Source: Polaromonas sp. (GTDB taxonomy: Bacteria; Pseudomonadota; Gammaproteobacteria; Burkholderiales; Burkholderiaceae_C). From it: a stretch of DNA of 64,000 nt. The notes under the pieces were generated by a model that was given only the letters and a program-made list of their open reading frames with translations, was not told the DNA's origin and ran no database searches. This document shows positions 44,792 through 56,684 of this stretch, one piece after another. The stretch lies in assembly GCF_010365105.1 (NCBI RefSeq), contig NZ_JAAFGZ010000012.1, positions 1-64,000 of the forward strand. Reading direction: 5' to 3'. Each line of letters opens with the position of its first letter. The stretch's first letter is position 1. The position numbers and the translations under genes are program-made.

Positions 44792-46069
44792 TCAGGTCAC
44801 CACCTGCTTCTGGTTGAACCGGGCTTGCTGCCATTCGCCGGTTTCCAGCACCTGCCTGAGATGCTCGACCGCCTGCCAGACGTCTTCAAAGCCGATGTAC
44901 AGCGGCGTGAAGCCAAAGCGCAGGATGTCCAGATGTCTGTCGCCATCGCCTGCGCGAAAGTCGCCAATCACGCCCCGGGCAATCAAAGCCTGCACGATGG
45001 CATAGGCGCCTTCATGGCGCGTCAGGCAGATTTGCGAGCCGCGCTTTTCATGCGCGCGCGGCGTCGCCAGCCCGAAGCCGTTGCCTGCGCAGCGCGCTTC
45101 GACCAGCGCGATGAACAGGTCGGTCAGCGCCAGCGACTTGGCGCGCAGGGCCGCCATGCCGCCCAGCACTTCGGCCGCCAGCACGGTGTCGAGCCCGCAG
45201 TCGAGCGCCGTCAGGCTCAGGATCGGTTGCGTGCCGCATAAAAAGCGTGTGATACCGGGGGCCGGGCGGTAGTCGGGCGTGAACTCGAACGGTGCGGCAT
45301 GTCCCCACCAGCCGGCCAGCGGCTGCCAGAAACGGCTGGCGTGCCGAGGATGCGCCCAGACAAAGGCGGGCGCGCCAGGACCACCGTTCAGGTATTTGTA
45401 GCTGCAGCCCACGGCGAAGTCGGCCTGCGCGAAGTGAAGGTCCACCGGCACGGCGCCAGCGCTGTGCGCCAGGTCCCAGACCGCCAGAATGCCCGCCTGG
45501 TGCGCGGCCTGGGTCACGGCGGCCATGTCGTGCATCGCGCCGGTGCGGTAGTTGACATGCGTCAGCATCAGCACGGCGACTTCGGCCGTCAGGGCACCGG
45601 CCATGTCCTCGGGCTCGACCAGCCGCAAGCGCAAGCCGCGTTCCCGGCACAGCGACTCGGCGATGTACAGGTCGGTCGGAAAGTTGCTGCGTTCGCTGAC
45701 CAGCACCGAGCGGTGAGGCGCATCTTCTCGGGCGATGTTGAGCGCGGCGCTCAGCACCTTGTAGAGGTTGACCGAGGTGCTGTCGGTGGCGACGACCTCG
45801 CCGGGCGCAGCGCCCACCAGTCGTGCAATCTTGTCGCCCAGCCGCTGCGGCGCATCGAACCAGCCGGCGCTGTTCCAGGAGCGGATCAGCCCCTGGCCCC
45901 ATTCCTGCGTCACCGCCTCGGCCACGCGCGCGGCGGTGGCGGCGGGCAGCACGCCAAGCGAATTGCCGTCGAGGTAAATCACGCCTTCGGGCAGGATGAA
46001 CTGCTCGCGCAGCGCTCGCACCGGGTCTTGCGCATCCAGGGCGCGGCAGTCTTGCAGGGTGGGGATCAT
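44792..46069 (-). CDS. kynU: Kynureninase
   Basis: A 425-residue PLP enzyme that cleaves kynurenine to anthranilate and alanine. The PLP Lys is in [17 protein letters not shown], the Asp/His cofactor residues lie in [10 protein letters not shown], and the N-terminal [14 protein letters not shown] is typical. It lies between kynB (20 bases) and kynA (adjacent). Anthranilate made here can feed the tryptophan pathway whose last genes (trpF, trpB, trpA) are in the same window. Confidence 0.97.
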   Translation of the reverse strand: MIPTLQDCRALDAQDPVRALREQFILPEGVIYLDGNSLGVLPAATAARVAEAVTQEWGQGLIRSWNSAGWFDAPQRLGDKIARLVGAAPGEVVATDSTSVNLYKVLSAALNIAREDAPHRSVLVSERSNFPTDLYIAESLCRERGLRLRLVEPEDMAGALTAEVAVLMLTHVNYRTGAMHDMAAVTQAAHQAGILAVWDLAHSAGAVPVDLHFAQADFAVGCSYKYLNGGPGAPAFVWAHPRHASRFWQPLAGWWGHAAPFEFTPDYRPAPGITRFLCGTQPILSLTALDCGLDTVLAAEVLGGMAALRAKSLALTDLFIALVEARCAGNGFGLATPRAHEKRGSQICLTRHEGAYAIVQALIARGVIGDFRAGDGDRHLDILRFGFTPLYIGFEDVWQAVEHLRQVLETGEWQQARFNQKQVVT

Positions 46070-46089
46070 GGCGGGAAGTCTTTCAAGGT

Positions 46090-46770
46090 TCAGGGCAGTT
46101 CGCGCAGGATGGCGCGAACCGGCGATGCGTCTGCCTGCATCAGCTTGAGCGGCAGGGCGATCAGTTCGTAGTCGCCTTCGGGCACGTCGTCGAGGACCAG
46201 GTTTTCCAGTACCCGCAGGCCGCGCTCCAGCAGCAACTGGTGGCAGGGCAGGTCCTGGCTGGTGGCCGGGTCCACGCTGGGTGTGTCGATGCCGATAAGT
46301 GATATGTTTTTAGTAGCTAGAAGCGCAAGCGTGGCAGGCGAAATGGCACTAAATGATGCCCAGGACTGGCTGGCAGCGCGGGATGTGCGCAGCAGCACCC
46401 GGGCAGGCAGGTTTTCAAGTGCGTGGGCCAGGTGCGCAGGTTCGACCAGCGGGCTGCTGTCCAGACAATGGATGACGCGGCACGGCCCGAGGTAAGGCTG
46501 CAGATCGACCGCGCCAATGGCTGCTTCGCCGCTGGCATAGTGCATCGGCGCATCGGCATGCGCGCCGGTGTGCGGCGACAGCGTGATGCGGTTGACGTTG
46601 ACGGGACAGCCGGGTGCAAGCGAAAAATGCAGTTGCTGCGAATAGGCGGTATCGCCGGGAAACACTGCCGAATGCTCGTCCACAGCAGGCGAGATGTCCC
46701 AGAGTTTCAGGCGCCTGGCGGGGGTAGCAGTGGCTGCGGCCGACGGGCCGGGAAAGGCAGGATCAGTCAT
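46090..46770 (-). CDS. kynB: Kynurenine formamidase
   Basis: A 226-residue metal-dependent cyclase-like hydrolase that removes the formyl group from N-formylkynurenine. The zinc motif is [12 protein letters not shown] (about 70-81), with a [17 protein letters not shown] start typical of KynB. It is the first gene of the kyn operon. A 45-base stretch (about 46301-46345) matches the dispersed repeat and is read in frame as [12 protein letters not shown], in a loop before the conserved IDTPSVDPA. Confidence 0.95.
   Translation of the reverse strand: MTDPAFPGPSAAATATPARRLKLWDISPAVDEHSAVFPGDTAYSQQLHFSLAPGCPVNVNRITLSPHTGAHADAPMHYASGEAAIGAVDLQPYLGPCRVIHCLDSSPLVEPAHLAHALENLPARVLLRTSRAASQSWASFSAISPATLALLATKNISLIGIDTPSVDPATSQDLPCHQLLLERGLRVLENLVLDDVPEGDYELIALPLKLMQADASPVRAILRELP
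46301..46345 (-). repeat. Dispersed Comamonadaceae-type repeat inside kynB
   Basis: GATATGTTTTTAGTAGCTAG then AAGCGCAAGCGTGGCAGGC on the plus strand, the AGCGCAAGCG..GGC version also found inside acnA. AT-richer than the rest of kynB. Confidence 0.45.
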
Positions 46771-46977
46771 GGCGCAAAGGTAGCACCGCCGAAAAAACCA
46801 TGGTGTCGGTTATTTCCAACAATGCCTGAAATAGTTGAGGCTTGAAGTAATTTGTCGCAGCGCTGGACCCCGGCGAGGCTTAAGCACGGCAGAGCCGCGT
46901 CGGGCAGAATCGCGGCTTGCGCGGTGATTTGCGCTGCGTCCCGCTTCTTTCCGACCTCTACAGACAAAGGCTTTTCC

Positions 46978-47730
46978 ATGACTTCAATCGACAAAGTGGC
47001 ACTCGTGACCGGCGCAGGCACCGGCATTGGCAAGGCGGTGGCGCTGGCGCTTCTGGCGGCGGGCTACCGTGTGGTGCTGGCCGGGCGCCGCATCGAGCCG
47101 CTCAAGGAGGCGGCCGCAGCGTCGGGCAGCGACCGCGCGTTGCCGGTGGCCACCGATGTGAGCCGGCCCGAGTCGGTCGATGCGCTGTTTGCGACCATCA
47201 AGGAAAAGTTTGGCCGGCTCGACGTGCTGTTCAACAATGCCGGCGTCAATTCGCCACGCGCCGGCTTTGAAAACTTGACGTACGACCAGTGGCAAAACGT
47301 CGTCAACATCAACCTGACCGGCTCCTTCCTGTGCGCACAGGGCGCCTTCCGGCTGATGAAGGACCAGCAGCCGCAGGGCGGTCGCATCATCAACAACGGC
47401 TCGATCTCGGCCCACGCGCCCCGGCCAAATTCGGCGCCCTATACAGCGACCAAGCATGCCATCACCGGCCTGACCAAGACGATTTCGCTCGACGGCCGAA
47501 AGTACAACATCGCCTGCGGGCAGATCGACATCGGCAACGCCCTGACCGAGCTGTCCGCACGCATGGCGACCGGTGTGCCTCAGGCCAACGGCGAGATCGC
47601 CATCGAGCCGATGATGGACGCCAGAGAAGTGGCCGATGCAGTGGTACACATGGCGGCGCTGCCGCTGTCCACCAATATCCCCTTCATGACCATCATGGCG
47701 ACGAAGATGCCGTTCGTCGGCCGGGGTTGA
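46978..47730 (+). CDS. Short-chain dehydrogenase/reductase
   Basis: A 250-residue Rossmann-fold oxidoreductase. The cofactor motif [10 protein letters not shown] is at residues 11-20, NNAGVN at about 87, and the catalytic Ser...Tyr-x-x-x-Lys in [20 protein letters not shown]. The start [10 protein letters not shown] at 46978 is preferred over upstream codons. It stands alone, divergent from kynB and upstream of feoA, and its substrate cannot be told from sequence. Confidence 0.9.
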   Translation: MTSIDKVALVTGAGTGIGKAVALALLAAGYRVVLAGRRIEPLKEAAAASGSDRALPVATDVSRPESVDALFATIKEKFGRLDVLFNNAGVNSPRAGFENLTYDQWQNVVNINLTGSFLCAQGAFRLMKDQQPQGGRIINNGSISAHAPRPNSAPYTATKHAITGLTKTISLDGRKYNIACGQIDIGNALTELSARMATGVPQANGEIAIEPMMDAREVADAVVHMAALPLSTNIPFMTIMATKMPFVGRG

Positions 47731-47865
47731 TGCCGTCTGGCAAGGCATTTTCCTGAAAGCCCTTGAAAGCTTCAGGACGCAAGCAGGCCGGTGCTTCGTT
47801 TCTGCAAGATGATCTGGATCAACGGGATTCAGGATGAACGGCGGCGCCGGGACGCTTGCTACTCT

Positions 47866-47884
47866 TATAATGAGAATCATTTTC
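47866..47884 (+). promoter_or_regulatory. Fur box upstream of feoA
   Basis: TATAATGAGAATCATTTTC matches the 19-base Fur consensus at 16 positions. It lies 22-40 bases before the feoA start, so Fur with iron would repress the operon. Confidence 0.8.
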
Positions 47885-47905
47885 ATTTAATAGAGTGTGG
47901 CAACC

Positions 47906-48204
47906 ATGACTTTGGCCCATTTCCCCTCGGGTACAGCAGATATCGGGCTGGACAAATGGCCACGACGCCTGCCCGCACAGGTGCTCAGGCTGATGCCGGC
48001 AGGCGATGCCGAAGAGCGTGATGTCTTGTTGCGTTTGCTGGAAATCGGATTTTTACCCGGTGAGCCGGTGCAGGTCATGGCTCGCGGTTTTCCCGGTGAT
48101 GACCCACTGGCGGTGCGGGTGGGGCACACGACGTTTGCCCTGCGCAGCCATGAGGCTGCGCTGATTCGCGTCGGTCCGCTGGCGGCTGTTGCGGGCCACG
48201 CCGC

Positions 48205-48208
<4 letters not shown>
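47906..48208 (+). CDS. feoA: Ferrous iron transport protein A
   Basis: A 100-residue SH3-like protein that works with FeoB in ferrous iron uptake. The FeoA domain spans about residues 25-90 (RLMPAGDAEERDVLLRLLEIGFLPGEPVQV). The start at ATG 47906 is chosen; GTG 47897 would add three residues. Its stop overlaps the feoB start by four bases (ATGA). A Fur box lies upstream. Confidence 0.9.
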
Positions 48209-50094
<1,886 letters not shown>

Positions 50095-50095
50095 G

Positions 50096-50329
50096 ATGCT
50101 GCAGCAATGGATCGCTGGAATCATGGTGGCTTTTGCCGCCCTTTATGCGCTGTGGTACTGGATGCCCGCCGGCCTGCGTCGCCGGCTGGGGCGGGTGCAG
50201 AAAAATCTCGGTGAAAAGCCCGGTTGCGGCGCTTGCAGCAGTTGCGGCGGCTGTGGAACGGCCACCAAAGCCCTGCCGGAAAATACCAGCGCAGGTCGCC
50301 AGCCCCTGTGGATTCAACCCCGGCGCTAG
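50096..50329 (+). CDS. FeoB-associated Cys-rich membrane protein
   Basis: A 77-residue protein beginning MLQQWIAGIMVAFAALYALWYW, a single membrane helix, then a basic segment and a Cys cluster Cys-Gly-Ala-Cys-Ser-Ser-Cys-Gly-Gly-Cys at about residues 41-50. The start at 50096 is one base past the feoB stop with GGGGAGG upstream. Such small Cys-rich proteins often close feo operons in place of FeoC; a role in metal or redox sensing is a guess. Confidence 0.75.
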   Translation: MLQQWIAGIMVAFAALYALWYWMPAGLRRRLGRVQKNLGEKPGCGACSSCGGCGTATKALPENTSAGRQPLWIQPRR

Positions 50330-50380
50330 AGCATCCTCAACCGGCGTCTGTCTTATGTCGCAGAAGAAAATTGACAGGAT

Positions 50381-50450
50381 TTTGCTATTTAATCAATAGC
50401 TGCTTGTACACGTCCAGAATGCGCAAACAGCCTGTTTCATACTGAAAACT
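50381..50450 (+). repeat. Dispersed Comamonadaceae-type repeat (feo downstream)
   Basis: TTTGCTATTTAATCAATAGC (GCTATT/AATAGC palindrome) then TGCTTGTACACG, GCGCAAACAGCCTG and TTTCATACTGAAAA. Closest to the copy at 54601. Confidence 0.6.
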
Positions 50451-50527
50451 GCTGGCTGGTCAAACTCAATGCGCCCTGGCAAGCGGCGCATACACGGTCA
50501 ACTGCCGGGCACGCTTTTACCCAAGGG

Positions 50528-51469
50528 TTACAACCGTCCCAGCAATAAAAACTCCATCAGCGCCTTTTGCACATGCATGCGGTTCTCGGCCTCGTCCCAG
50601 ACGACGGATTGCGGACCGTCAATCACCTCGGCCTCGACTTCCTCGCCGCGGTGCGCCGGAAGGCAGTGCATGAACAGTGCATCAGGTTGTGCGGCGCGCA
50701 TCATGTCGCTGTCCACGCACCAGTCTGCGAAGGCTGCCTTGCGGGCTTCGTTCTCGGCCTCAAAGCCCATGCTGGTCCACACATCGGTGGTGACCAGGTC
50801 GGCGCCGGCACAGGCCTGCATCGGGTCCTTGAAGACCTGGTAGCTTTCGCTGGAACGGATGCCGGCAATCGACTGGTCCACCTCATAGCCGCCGGGCGTG
50901 CTAAGGTGAACCTTGAAGCCCAGGATTTCGCTGGCCTGCAGCCAGGTGTTGGCCATGTTGTTGCCATCGCCGACCCAGGCCACGGTCTTGCCTTTGATCG
51001 AACCCCGGTGCTCGATGTAGGTGAAGATGTCGGCCAGGATCTGGCAGGGGTGGAATTCGTTGGTCAGGCCGTTGATGACCGGCACCCGCGAATGCTCGGC
51101 AAAGCGCTCGATTTTGGTCTGCTCGAAGGTGCGGATCATCACCAGATCAACCATGCGGCTGATGACCTTGGCGCTGTCCTCGATCGGCTCTGCGCGGCCC
51201 AGCTGGCTGCCTTCGGTGGTCAGGTTGACCACCGTACCCCCCAACTGGTACATGCCAGCCTCGAAACTCACGCGGGTTCGGGTCGAGGCTTTCTCGAAAA
51301 TCATCACCAGCGTGCGGTCGATCAGCGGCTGGTGGCGCTCGTAGGCCTTGAACTTTTTCTTGATCTGGGCGGCACGCTCGAACAGGTAGGCATAGTCATC
51401 GGCGCTCAGGTCGCTGAACTGAAGGTAATGCTTGAGCGGAGTGGGGGGGCTGGACAGGCTCATGGTCAT
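50528..51469 (-). CDS. argF: Ornithine carbamoyltransferase
   Basis: A 313-residue enzyme that makes citrulline from ornithine and carbamoyl phosphate in arginine synthesis. The carbamoyl-phosphate motif STRTR is in EKASTRTRVSFE, with HPCQ and the ornithine-site HCLPAH. The start at 51469 (MTMSLSS) overlaps the argD stop by four bases (ATGA); 51463 is a close alternative. It is downstream of argD in the same operon. Confidence 0.97.
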   Translation of the reverse strand: MTMSLSSPPTPLKHYLQFSDLSADDYAYLFERAAQIKKKFKAYERHQPLIDRTLVMIFEKASTRTRVSFEAGMYQLGGTVVNLTTEGSQLGRAEPIEDSAKVISRMVDLVMIRTFEQTKIERFAEHSRVPVINGLTNEFHPCQILADIFTYIEHRGSIKGKTVAWVGDGNNMANTWLQASEILGFKVHLSTPGGYEVDQSIAGIRSSESYQVFKDPMQACAGADLVTTDVWTSMGFEAENEARKAAFADWCVDSDMMRAAQPDALFMHCLPAHRGEEVEAEVIDGPQSVVWDEAENRMHVQKALMEFLLLGRL

Positions 51470-52680
51470 GCACCTTCCTGCAGCAGTTGCTTGATGAGCG
51501 GGCACAGGATGGCCACGACTTCATCGGCCTCGGCCATGGTCATGATGAGCGAAGGCACCAGGCGGATCACGGTGTCGGCCGTGACGCTGATCAGCAGGCC
51601 GTTTTCGGCCGCGCGGCCAACCAGTACGCCGCAGGGCTTTGCCAGTTCAATGCCCAGCATCAGGCCGCGACCGCGAACCTCCTTGAAGCCCGGCAAGCCG
51701 CCCAGCTCCCGGTTCAGCCCGGCTCGCAAATGGTCGCCCACCATCACCGCGTTGGCCATCAGGCCTTCTTCTTCCATGATGCGGATGGTTTCCACGCCGG
51801 CCCGCATGGCCAGCGGATTGCCGCCAAAGGTCGTGCCGTGGTTGCCTGGCGCAAAGATGTGCGCGGCGCGGGGGCCGGCAACCACCGCGCCAATAGGTAC
51901 GCCCGAACCCAGCCCCTTGGCCAATGGCATGACGTCGGGCTTGATGCCGGCCCACTGGTGCGCAAACCATTTGCCGGTGCGGCCCATGCCGCATTGCACT
52001 TCATCGATCATCAGCAGCCAGTCGCGTTCGTCGCACAGGGCGCGCACCTGTTGCAAATATTCGTTGTCCATCGGGTGAACGCCGCCTTCGCCCTGGATGG
52101 CTTCAAAAAATACCGCCACCACATTCGGGTTGCCTTCGGTGGCCGCTTTCAGCTCACCGATGTTGTTGATCGGCACGCGAATGAAGCCTTCCACCAGCGG
52201 ACCGAAACCGGCCTGAACCTTCGGGTTGCCGGTGGCGCTCAGCGTGGCGATGCTGCGGCCGTGGAAGGCTTTTTCATAAACGACGATTTCGGGGCGCTCG
52301 ATGCCCTTGTCATGGCCAAACTTGCGCGCCAGCTTGAGCGCGGCTTCGTTGGCTTCCAGGCCGGTCGAGCAGAAGAACACGTTTTCAAGTCCCGACAGCT
52401 CCACCAGTTTGGCCGCCAGCGTTTCCTGCAGCGGCACATGGTAGTAGTTGGAGCTGTGGATGATCTTGCCGACCTGGTCGCGCAATGCGGCCACCAGCTG
52501 CGGGTGGTTGTGGCCGACGGTGTTGACCGCAATGCCGCCCAGCGCATCGAGGTAGGACTTGCCGTTGACGTCCCAGACACGGCAGCCCTGGCCATGCGAG
52601 AGGGCAATGGGCAGTCGGCCATAGGTGTTCATCACATGCGGGGAGGCGGCTTCGATGTGGTCAGGAAGGGCAGCGGTCAT
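51466..52680 (-). CDS. argD: Acetylornithine aminotransferase
   Basis: A 404-residue PLP enzyme for the transamination step of arginine synthesis, and often also the succinyldiaminopimelate step. The PLP Lys is in DVMPLAKGLGSGVPIGA, after the IDEVQCGMGRTGKW Asp motif. The start MTAALPDHIEAASPH at 52680 has GGAG upstream; an ATG at 52722 is less likely. Overlaps argF by four bases. Confidence 0.96.
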   Translation of the reverse strand: MTAALPDHIEAASPHVMNTYGRLPIALSHGQGCRVWDVNGKSYLDALGGIAVNTVGHNHPQLVAALRDQVGKIIHSSNYYHVPLQETLAAKLVELSGLENVFFCSTGLEANEAALKLARKFGHDKGIERPEIVVYEKAFHGRSIATLSATGNPKVQAGFGPLVEGFIRVPINNIGELKAATEGNPNVVAVFFEAIQGEGGVHPMDNEYLQQVRALCDERDWLLMIDEVQCGMGRTGKWFAHQWAGIKPDVMPLAKGLGSGVPIGAVVAGPRAAHIFAPGNHGTTFGGNPLAMRAGVETIRIMEEEGLMANAVMVGDHLRAGLNRELGGLPGFKEVRGRGLMLGIELAKPCGVLVGRAAENGLLISVTADTVIRLVPSLIMTMAEADEVVAILCPLIKQLLQEGA

Positions 52681-52839
52681 GGAAAACTCCGGGAAATGGG
52701 CAAACGACAAGGGTGGCGACAAAAGTTCAGCGCGCTTGAATTGATTTTAGGCGCACTCTTCAGACGCTTTGTTGACGATGCCGCATCACTGCCATGCGTC
52801 CTCCGGAAATCGACGCCAAGTGCCGGTGCGGGGTCTGAG

Positions 52840-52851
52840 TCTTATATAAGA
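52840..52851. promoter_or_regulatory. TCTTATATAAGA palindrome upstream of the DUF3579 gene
   Basis: The same 12-base palindrome as at 30668-30679, about 70 bases before the DUF3579 start and about 160 before argD in the opposite direction. It could be an operator or simply an AT-rich palindrome. Confidence 0.35.
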
Positions 52852-52918
52852 TAGAATTGTTGTGCGACGCAGCATGGGGTTTATCCTTACCCTTGGCCCG
52901 CAAAAACCCCTCCATCCG

Positions 52919-53236
52919 ATGGTTTCCAATTCACCCAAAGAAGTCTTCATTCAGGGCATCACGCATGATGGCAAGACCTTCAGGCCCAGCGACTGGGCAG
53001 ACAGGTTGTGCGGCGTGATGAGCCAGTTCCGCCCCGGCGGGCCACAGCCAGGCAGCCACCTGAACTATTCGCCGTGGTGCGTTCCCACCGTCGTCAACGG
53101 CATCAAATGCGTTGTGGTGAATGCCGAACTGCGCGATGCCGAACCCATGGCCTGGGATTTCGCGCTCAACTTTGCACGGGACAACCAGCTGCAAATGGCG
53201 GAGGCATGCCTTCTGCCCGACGTGCCGAAACGCTGA
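52919..53236 (+). CDS. DUF3579 family protein
   Basis: A 105-residue protein starting MVSNSPKEVFIQGITHDGKTFRPSDWADRL. It fits DUF3579, a small betaproteobacterial family of unknown role. The pattern RPSDWADRLCGVMSQF ... YSPWCVPTVVNGIKCVVVN is well kept, with Cys residues in the middle. The open frame to 52862 adds only an unlikely N-terminus. It is divergent from argD, and convergent with rpsT across a shared terminator. Confidence 0.85.
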   Translation: MVSNSPKEVFIQGITHDGKTFRPSDWADRLCGVMSQFRPGGPQPGSHLNYSPWCVPTVVNGIKCVVVNAELRDAEPMAWDFALNFARDNQLQMAEACLLPDVPKR

Positions 53237-53270
53237 CGCTGTTCGCCATCAACCCGATGTGCACAGACAT

Positions 53271-53297
53271 AAAAAAACCGCCCGAAGGCGGTTTTTT
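53271..53297. terminator. Bidirectional terminator between DUF3579 gene and rpsT
   Basis: CCGCC-CGAA-GGCGG hairpin with A7 and T6 runs on the two sides; it can stop transcription of both convergent genes. Confidence 0.9.
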
Positions 53298-53373
53298 ACT
53301 TTTGCTGCAGCGCACCCGACAAAACGGCAGACTGGCTGGTTGAAGAGTCAGTCCGGGCGATTTGCCTGAATGA

Positions 53374-53694
53374 TCAGGCGGTTGCGGTTTCCGGGGCGGG
53401 TTTCAGTGCCAGGGCTTTCACCTTGGCGGACAGGCGGCTCTTGTCGCGCGCTGCCTTGTTCTTGTGGAAGATGCCCTTGTCGGAAATCGTGTCCACAATG
53501 CTTTGGGCCTTGGCGAACAGGTCGCGGGCTTTGTCTTTGTCACCGGCTGCAACGGCTTTTTCAACGTTCTTGACAGCAGTGCGGTATTTGGAACGCAGCG
53601 AGGTGTTCGCGGCATTGAGTTTGACGTCCTGGCGGACGCGCTTGCGGCCGGAGGCGAGACGGGGGTTCTTTTTCTTGGGTTTGGCGGTTGCCAT
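53374..53694 (-). CDS. rpsT: 30S ribosomal protein S20
   Basis: A 106-residue ribosomal protein that binds 16S rRNA early in assembly. The start [19 protein letters not shown] and the helical body ([26 protein letters not shown]) are typical. It is longer than E. coli S20 (87) by an Ala/Lys/Pro tail ([10 protein letters not shown]), common in betaproteobacteria. AGGA precedes the start. In related genomes rpsT is near murJ; here a dehydrogenase cluster lies between them. Confidence 0.97.
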   Translation of the reverse strand: MATAKPKKKNPRLASGRKRVRQDVKLNAANTSLRSKYRTAVKNVEKAVAAGDKDKARDLFAKAQSIVDTISDKGIFHKNKAARDKSRLSAKVKALALKPAPETATA

Positions 53695-53912
53695 AATAAA
53701 TTTCCTTTAATCCTGGGAGGAGTCTGTGAATGATGCAGCAAAGCCCGTGATTATACGATGGCCGGCTTTGCGCTCGCATCCTGACGCGCGCTGTACCCGC
53801 GACAACCTGTTTGATGACGACGCCGCAGGGGAGCATGCCCACCCAAATACCGCCGAAACTCCGGCTTCGCGATATGGCCGCGGGCGTGCTTGCGTGCACG
53901 GTTTCGGCACTG

Positions 53913-54539
53913 CTAGCGCAGGCTGCTGATGTAGTTCGCCAGGTTTTCGATGTCGGCTTCGCTCAGGGTTTGCGCCACGCTGGTCATGTTGCCGGCATCG
54001 TTGGTGCGGGTACGCGCCTTGAAATCCTTCAGTTGCTTGACGACGTAGTCGTATTGCTGGCCCGCGACGCGCGGAATTTCGTTCTGGCCCGAAAAACCGC
54101 CGAGGTGGCACATGGCGCAGAGGGTTTCATCGGCCTTCGCCTTGCCGAGCTTGACCTTTGCGTCGTCTGTCTTGTAGCTGGACGGCCTGGCGGTTTGGGC
54201 GGCGAAGTAGTTGGCCAGGTTGATCATGTCGTCGCGGCTCAGCGGCGCTGCCATCGGGCTCATCACCGGATCCTGGCGCCGGCCTTCCTTGAAGTCCTTA
54301 AGCTGAACGTAGATATAGCGCCAGGTCTGGCCTGCAATGTTGGGGTAGTTCGCGGTGCTCGAATTGCCATCGGCACCATGGCAGGCTGCGCACGCCTGCG
54401 CCTTGGCGCGGCCGGCTTCAATGTCCTGCGCGGCAGCCGGCCACCAGACCAGCCCTGTCACAAGGCCGGCCAGGGACAACACCAAGAACCTCGACAATTT
54501 CAAGCGGCCCCCATGCAGATGTCTCACCTGTCGCTGCAT
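53913..54539 (-). CDS. Di-heme cytochrome c (class I, c4-like)
   Basis: About 208 residues with a hydrophobic signal region (LSRFLVLSLAGLVTGLVWW) then two heme sites, Cys-Ala-Ala-Cys-His and Cys-Ala-Met-Cys-His, each in a typical cytochrome c fold with Met ligands, as in cytochrome c4. Start ATG 54539 is chosen; a TTG at 54500 behind GGGGG is possible. It follows the PQQ dehydrogenase by about 160 bases on the same strand, so it is the likely periplasmic electron acceptor of that enzyme. Confidence 0.85.
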   Translation of the reverse strand: MQRQVRHLHGGRLKLSRFLVLSLAGLVTGLVWWPAAAQDIEAGRAKAQACAACHGADGNSSTANYPNIAGQTWRYIYVQLKDFKEGRRQDPVMSPMAAPLSRDDMINLANYFAAQTARPSSYKTDDAKVKLGKAKADETLCAMCHLGGFSGQNEIPRVAGQQYDYVVKQLKDFKARTRTNDAGNMTSVAQTLSEADIENLANYISSLR

Positions 54540-54600
54540 GGCTGGAACCAGAACGGAACCCCTTCGGCTGGCAATCACGGCATGCAGGAAGTACGGCATT

Positions 54601-54670
54601 TTTGCTACTTAAATAATAGCTGCTAATCAACGAGCAGCATGCGGAAGAGGCCTGTTTGATGATGAAAAAG
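54601..54670. repeat. Dispersed Comamonadaceae-type repeat (dehydrogenase-cytochrome gap)
   Basis: TTTGCTACTTAAATAATAGC then TGCTAATCAACG, GCGGAAGAGGCCTG and TTTGATGATGAAAA. It aligns over its whole length with the copy at 50381 and fills the gap between the PQQ dehydrogenase and cytochrome genes. Confidence 0.6.
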
Positions 54671-54697
54671 TCGTTTGCAGGTCAGATCGAACGCGCT

Positions 54698-56458
54698 CTA
54701 GCGCTGGCTTGCCCCGGTCTGGTTTGCAGCGGCAATGTTTTTAGGCAGCGCATAGACGAACAGGGTGTTGCCACGCTTGAAGTCGAGCTGGGTGTTGCCG
54801 CCGCAACCCATGGCCACATACTGCCGGTCCTTGACCATGTACGACACCGGCATGGCGTTGGCGCCTGCGCCGCACTGGTATTCCCAGAGCAGCTTGCCAT
54901 TTTTGGCGTCGAGTGCGCGAAACAGCCCATTGCCCTCGCCATAAAACAGCAGGTTGCCCGCCGTGGCCAGCGCGCCGCCAATCAGCGGCTGCGCGGTATC
55001 GAACTTCCAGGCCATCTTGCCGGTGTCGACATTGACGGCCGCGACGCGCCCCCATTGCTCCTCGCCCTCGATGGTCTTGAAAGCGCCGCCCAGCCACAGC
55101 TTGCCGCCCGGATAGGCTGCCTTTTCAACGTGGTAAGTCATGGGCTGGTGCAGGTTGAGTGCATACGCCATGCGAAGCTTCTCGTTGACCGCCATGGGCG
55201 ACCATTCGACGCCGCCGTTGGCGCCGGGCAGCATGCGCGCGCCTTGCTCCGTGGGCAGGACCCACATGTTTTCCTGCGGGATCATGGCTTCGGAAAAACG
55301 GATCAGCGTGCCATCCCTGCGGTCATTCACATAGACATGGCCGGTCTTGCCGCCATGCAGCACTGCCGGAATCATCTTTCCGGTCTTGTCCTTGACATCC
55401 ATCAGCACGGGCGGGCTGACCGCATCCAGGTCCCACACGTCATGGGCGACATACTGGTAGTGCCACTTGTACTTGCCGCTGTCCAGGTCCACGGCCACCA
55501 GCGAATCGGTGTACAGGTTGTCGCCCGGCCGCACGGCGCCGTACAGGTCGGGCGAGGGATTGCCGACGACAAAAAAGATGGTACGGGTCTTCAGGTCAAC
55601 GGCCGGATTCATCCAGACGCCGCCGCCCAGGGTCTGGTAGAAGCTGCTGTCGCGCGCCAGTTCTGCTTTCTCGGCCGCGATGTCGCGGTGCATGTTGCGG
55701 CCGGTGGCATCGTTTTCGGCCCACACGCCTTCGTGGCCCTTCTCGGGAATGGTGTGGAAGGTCCAGAGCAGCTTGCCGTCCCTGGCGTCAAAGGCCTTGA
55801 CGAATCCGCGAATGCCGTATTCGCCGCCATTGGTGCCGATCAGCACCTTGCCCTCGACCACGGTCGGCGACATGGTTTCGCTGTAGCCTTTTTCAGGATC
55901 GGCAATCTCCGTTTCCCACAGCAGCTTGCCGCTTTTCGCATCGAGCGCCACCAGCTTGGCATCGAGCGTGCCCATGAACAGCTTGCCGCCTTCGATGGCC
56001 ACGCCGCGGTTGTTCGGTCCGCAGCAAAAAGTGGTGAACGGCCCCATCTTGTGCTTGTAGTGCCAGAACTCCTGGCCCGTCGTGGCGTCCAGCGCATAAA
56101 CGTGGTTGAACGAGGTGGTCATGAACATCACGCCATCGACCACGATGGGCGCGGTTTCCATGGACTCGCGCACCTCGGTCTGGAAACTGAACTCGGGCCT
56201 GAGGTTCTTGACATTGCCGGTGTTGATTTGCCGGCCCGGGTAATAACGGGTTTGCGCATAGGAGCCGTTGGTTTGCAGCCAGTCCTTGTCCTGCAGGCCC
56301 GAGTTGTTGAGCTGTCCCTGCGAAACGCTGACCGCCTTGATGGCCGCTGGCGCGCCGGTCTTGCCTTTTTGCTGTTGTATTTCCTGCGCCTGCGCAGGGC
56401 CTGCCACGCAAAATGCAAGCAGGGCGGCCAGCCCTGCGGGATGTTGGAGTCGAATCAT
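54698..56458 (-). CDS. PQQ-dependent (quinoprotein) alcohol dehydrogenase
   Basis: A 586-residue periplasmic eight-bladed propeller. Signal peptide [16 protein letters not shown] to AQA. The vicinal disulfide Cys pair C145-C146 ([10 protein letters not shown]), metal ligands E213 (GGEYGIRG) and N300 (VVGNPSPD), and the catalytic Asp D343 in HDVWDLD are visible. D345 sits two residues after the catalytic Asp, a position that binds lanthanide in XoxF/ExaF-type enzymes, though some calcium enzymes also have WDxD. There is no C-terminal heme domain; electrons probably go to the di-heme cytochrome encoded next. Substrate unknown. Confidence 0.85.
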   Translation of the reverse strand: MIRLQHPAGLAALLAFCVAGPAQAQEIQQQKGKTGAPAAIKAVSVSQGQLNNSGLQDKDWLQTNGSYAQTRYYPGRQINTGNVKNLRPEFSFQTEVRESMETAPIVVDGVMFMTTSFNHVYALDATTGQEFWHYKHKMGPFTTFCCGPNNRGVAIEGGKLFMGTLDAKLVALDAKSGKLLWETEIADPEKGYSETMSPTVVEGKVLIGTNGGEYGIRGFVKAFDARDGKLLWTFHTIPEKGHEGVWAENDATGRNMHRDIAAEKAELARDSSFYQTLGGGVWMNPAVDLKTRTIFFVVGNPSPDLYGAVRPGDNLYTDSLVAVDLDSGKYKWHYQYVAHDVWDLDAVSPPVLMDVKDKTGKMIPAVLHGGKTGHVYVNDRRDGTLIRFSEAMIPQENMWVLPTEQGARMLPGANGGVEWSPMAVNEKLRMAYALNLHQPMTYHVEKAAYPGGKLWLGGAFKTIEGEEQWGRVAAVNVDTGKMAWKFDTAQPLIGGALATAGNLLFYGEGNGLFRALDAKNGKLLWEYQCGAGANAMPVSYMVKDRQYVAMGCGGNTQLDFKRGNTLFVYALPKNIAAANQTGASQR

Positions 56459-56684
56459 GACTGTCTCCTCAAGCGTGGCCCCCGCCGCCGTACACACAGC
56501 GAACCATGCCTCGGCGAATGGCCATCACATGCAGCAGAACGACGCTGCCCCGGTTTTAGTTTTTCAAATGCATGGGTCGAAAGAAAATTATGTGCTTGCA
56601 GTATTTTTTGAGGGGCGGGCGCAGGCTTCCTTTCAATTGTTGCAATTGAACACCTGGCGCCAACCTTGGCGCTGCAACGCCGCT

